Source: Alloalcanivorax xenomutans
GTDB lineage: Bacteria; Pseudomonadota; Gammaproteobacteria; Pseudomonadales; Alcanivoracaceae
Direction: 5' to 3'
Length of the DNA: 64,000 nucleotides
Assembly: GCF_900217905.1 (NCBI RefSeq)
Contig: NZ_OBMO01000014.1
Location: forward strand, 62,001 to 126,000
Shown here piece by piece: positions 61,806 through 64,000 of this stretch. How positions within the stretch are numbered: position 1 is the stretch's first letter; every line of letters starts with the position of its first letter. Position numbers and translations under genes: made by a program. Below the pieces are notes generated by a model. It did no database searches. It worked only from the letters and a program-made list of their open reading frames with translations, and was not told the origin of the DNA.

Positions 61806-63839
61806 ATGGAACCTAATTCCCTCGAGGAACCTTCCGCAAAGGTCAAAATAAACCCCCCGGTTTTTTTCACATCCGTGATCATCATTGTTGGCCTGGTGCT
61901 GTTCTCGATCTTGTTTAAAACCGAGGCGGCCGAGTTCTTTTCAACAATGAAAACCGGTGTGCAACAATACGCCAGCTGGTTTTACATTCTCACCGTGGCG
62001 ATTCTTTTATCGCTGGTGGTGTTCGTGATCGTCAGCCGTTACGGGGATATCAAGCTGGGGCCGGATCACTCGGAACCGGACTACAGCTATGGCTCCTGGT
62101 TCGCCATGTTGTTTTCCGCCGGCATGGGCATCGGCTTGATGTTCTATGGCGTGGCGGAGCCGGTATTGCATTACATGTCGCCGCCCATGGCCGAGCCCGG
62201 CTCCATCGACGCCGCCAAGGAAGCCATGCGCGTTACCTTCTTCCATTGGGGGCTGCACGCCTGGGCCATTTACGCCGTGGTGGCGATGATTCTGGCGTAC
62301 TTCAGTTTCCGCCATGGTTTGCCGCTGACATTACGCTCCGCTCTCTACCCCCTGATCGGCAAAAAAATCTACGGACCGATCGGCCACATGGTGGACGTTT
62401 TCGCGGTGGTCGGCACCGTGTTCGGCGTGGCCACGTCCCTTGGCCTGGGCGTGGAGCAGGTCAACGCCGGCCTCAATCATCTGTTCGGGCTGCCCAAGAC
62501 CGAATGGGTGCAAGTGGGGCTGATCATCTCGATCACCGCCCTGGCCACCATCTCGGTGGTGACCGGCCTGGACGCCGGTATTCGGCGCCTCTCCGAGTTG
62601 AACCTGGCCCTGGCGTTCCTGCTATTGATGTTCGTGCTGTTCCTGGGACCGACCCTGTTCCTGCTGAAGGCCTATGTGCAGAACCTCGGCGCTTATCTCT
62701 CCAATCTGGTGGACATGACGTTCAATCTGTACACCTATCAGCCGGTGGAGAACGACGGCAGTGGACCACAGGGCTGGCTCGGCGACTGGACCCTGTTCTA
62801 CTGGGGCTGGTGGATTTCCTGGTCACCGTTCGTGGGCATGTTCATCGCCCGCATTTCCCGCGGCCGGTCGATCCGTGAGTTCGCCCTCGGCGTAATGCTG
62901 GTGCCGGCCGGCTTCACCCTGCTGTGGATGACGGTGTTCGGCGACTCCGGTATCCAGATGATCGCGGACAATATCTTCCCCGCCCTGGGCACCGAAGTGC
63001 AGAAGGACGCGGCGGTGGCGTTGTTCCATTTCCTCGAACAGTTCCCCTGGTCCGGTGTGATCTCGTCCATCGCGGTATTGATGGTGGTGGTGTTCTTCGT
63101 CACCTCCTCGGACTCTGGCTCCATGGTGGTGGACATGCTCGCCTCCGGCGGCCATGACGACACCCCCGTATGGCAACGGGTGTTCTGGGCCAGCTCCGAA
63201 GGGATCGTGGCGATTGCCCTGATGTTGGCCGGCGGTTTGAAGGCGCTGCAATCCGCCACCATCGCTTTGGCACTGCCATTCTCCCTGGTGCTGCTGGTGG
63301 CCTGTGTCGGCCTGTTGCGCTCACTCAAGGTGGAGGGCATCCGCAAGCTCAGCTTCCAGGCGTCGCTGGCACCACCGCCCACCGTGCACATGGGCCACAG
63401 CACTCCCGCCGGCGGCTGGAAAGCCCGACTGCGCGGCATGGTCCATTTCCCCGGCAAGGCACGGGTTCTGCAATACGTGGCAGAGGTGGCCGCTCCGGCA
63501 CTGCAATCAGTGGCCGAGGAACTGCGTGGCCATGGCCTCAAGGTGGAGGTCAACGAGAGCGACGAAGGGGATCGGGTTTATCTGACCGTGGATCTGGGCC
63601 AGGAAATGGACTTCGTCTACGGCGTGCGGGTACGCGGCTACACCCGGCCGTCCATCAGCATGCGTCAGTTGGAACACTCCAAGCGCAAGGCGGAAAGCGA
63701 CCGCTACTATCGCGCCGATGTGTTCCTCAGCGAAGGCGGTCAGGACTACGATCTGATGGGCTTCACCCGCGAGCAGGTCATCGGTGATGTGCTCGACCAG
63801 TACGAGAAGCACATGCACTTCCTGCACATGATGCGGTGA
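61806..63839 (+). CDS. betT: BCCT-family choline/betaine transporter, BetT type
   Basis: Proton-motive-force-driven choline uptake for glycine betaine synthesis in osmoadaptation. It has 677 residues from the ATG at 61806 (AAGGA seven bases upstream), equal to E. coli BetT; a GTG at 61773 is also in frame. Twelve helices, with the BCCT signatures GMGIGLMFYGVAEPVLHYMS (residues 107-126) and YWGWWISWSPFVGMFIARIS near residue 330. The C-terminal 175 residues are cytosolic (LRGHGLKVEVNESDEGDRVY), the osmosensory extension typical of BetT. No betIBA genes are visible. Confidence 0.92.
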   Translation: MEPNSLEEPSAKVKINPPVFFTSVIIIVGLVLFSILFKTEAAEFFSTMKTGVQQYASWFYILTVAILLSLVVFVIVSRYGDIKLGPDHSEPDYSYGSWFAMLFSAGMGIGLMFYGVAEPVLHYMSPPMAEPGSIDAAKEAMRVTFFHWGLHAWAIYAVVAMILAYFSFRHGLPLTLRSALYPLIGKKIYGPIGHMVDVFAVVGTVFGVATSLGLGVEQVNAGLNHLFGLPKTEWVQVGLIISITALATISVVTGLDAGIRRLSELNLALAFLLLMFVLFLGPTLFLLKAYVQNLGAYLSNLVDMTFNLYTYQPVENDGSGPQGWLGDWTLFYWGWWISWSPFVGMFIARISRGRSIREFALGVMLVPAGFTLLWMTVFGDSGIQMIADNIFPALGTEVQKDAAVALFHFLEQFPWSGVISSIAVLMVVVFFVTSSDSGSMVVDMLASGGHDDTPVWQRVFWASSEGIVAIALMLAGGLKALQSATIALALPFSLVLLVACVGLLRSLKVEGIRKLSFQASLAPPPTVHMGHSTPAGGWKARLRGMVHFPGKARVLQYVAEVAAPALQSVAEELRGHGLKVEVNESDEGDRVYLTVDLGQEMDFVYGVRVRGYTRPSISMRQLEHSKRKAESDRYYRADVFLSEGGQDYDLMGFTREQVIGDVLDQYEKHMHFLHMMR

Positions 63840-63842
63840 GAC

Positions 63843-63866
63843 GGCGGGCCTTCGGGCCCGCTTTTC
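63843..63866 (+). terminator. intrinsic terminator of betT
   Basis: The stem GCGGGC/GCCCGC around CTTCGG is followed by TTTT. It lies immediately after the betT stop codon. Confidence 0.85.
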
Positions 63867-63872
63867 CAAAGC

Positions 63873-63924
63873 AAAAAAATCGCGGTCCTTTCCTGTATGA
63901 AGAAAGAGGACCGCGATTTTTTTT
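63873..63924. terminator. bidirectional terminator between betT and the minus-strand gene
   Basis: The arms AAAAAAATCGCGGTCCT and AGGACCGCGATTTTTTT form a perfect stem of about 17 bp with A and T flanks on both sides. It can stop transcription from betT and from the minus-strand gene entering from the right. Confidence 0.9.
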
Positions 63925-63937
63925 GTCTCGGGAAACC

Positions 63938-64000
63938 TTAATCCAGCGGCCTGAGCAAACCGTCGTGCAGCTCATGGCGGGTATGACAACGGCTGGCGAA
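63938..64000 (-). CDS. 3' end of an unrecognised gene (cut by window edge)
   Basis: An open frame enters from the right edge and ends in TAA (63938-63940) with the 20 residues FASRCHTRHELHDGLLRPLD. I cannot name it from so little sequence. It is 13 bases from the bidirectional terminator, which supports it being a true gene end. Confidence 0.55.
   Translation of the reverse strand, partial: FASRCHTRHELHDGLLRPLD

Overview
The window is high-GC gammaproteobacterial chromosome. Gene content and protein sequences point to the marine hydrocarbon-degrading group around Alcanivorax/Alloalcanivorax or a close relative of Pseudomonas. This placement is inference from recognised protein sequences (Pseudomonas-length DapD and DapC, long FadE, BetT, GlnD next to map); no rRNA or other marker is present. 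I saw no phage, IS transposase, tRNA, rRNA or CRISPR array.

Layout. 1-7,241: the conserved translation/envelope block dxr(partial)-cdsA-uppS-frr-pyrH and rpsB-tsf on the minus strand, with map divergent from rpsB. 7,361-13,887: glnD, then the succinylase branch of lysine/peptidoglycan precursor synthesis (dapC, an ArsC/Spx-like protein, dapD, dapE). 14,112-20,310: aldehyde dehydrogenase, EamA exporter and Dyp peroxidase, plsB. 20,479-28,314 (minus): rsmJ-uppP-thioesterase-tsaB as one overlapping unit, a YoaA/DinG-type helicase, an SCP2 protein, PPK2 and an ammonium transporter with NtrC-like sites upstream. 28,623-35,073: CnoX-like thioredoxin, fadE, a lower-GC GFA-family gene, minCDE. 35,398-49,078: a probable catabolic locus, with a branched-chain-type ABC importer plus a 3-hydroxybutyrate-dehydrogenase-like SDR on the minus strand, divergent from tetR-enoyl-CoA hydratase-secreted NHL propeller-acyl-CoA synthetase-MaoC-degenerate MaoC-esterase. 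49,342-53,294: DUF1835 protein, alpha/beta hydrolase, acylphosphatase, YihY. 53,464-61,466: nine overlapping genes (arsC, wrbA, DUF2069, RDD, SpoIIM, DUF4129, DUF4350, MoxR, DUF58). 61,806-63,839: a BetT-type choline transporter, then terminators and the 3' end of a minus-strand gene.

How genes work together. The first block couples isoprenoid/undecaprenyl and CDP-diacylglycerol synthesis to ribosome recycling, UMP kinase and translation factors. The dap genes feed lysine and murein. FadE, the acyl-CoA synthetase/hydratase locus, the aldehyde dehydrogenase and plsB suggest strong lipid turnover. The amt and glnD genes indicate classical Ntr nitrogen control.

Most unusual content. (1) Four intergenic elements bounded by inverted arms built from a degenerate heptamer CTRTTMM, with different cores. 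(2) A similar layout made of ten copies of GACGCCG with an inverted partner. (3) A strong promoter with a LexA-like box after minE that has no gene downstream. (4) The nine-gene MoxR/SpoIIM operon. (5) The TetR-controlled import/acyl-CoA locus with a paired active/degenerate MaoC. (6) Repeats that supply the stop codons and last residues of neighbouring genes.
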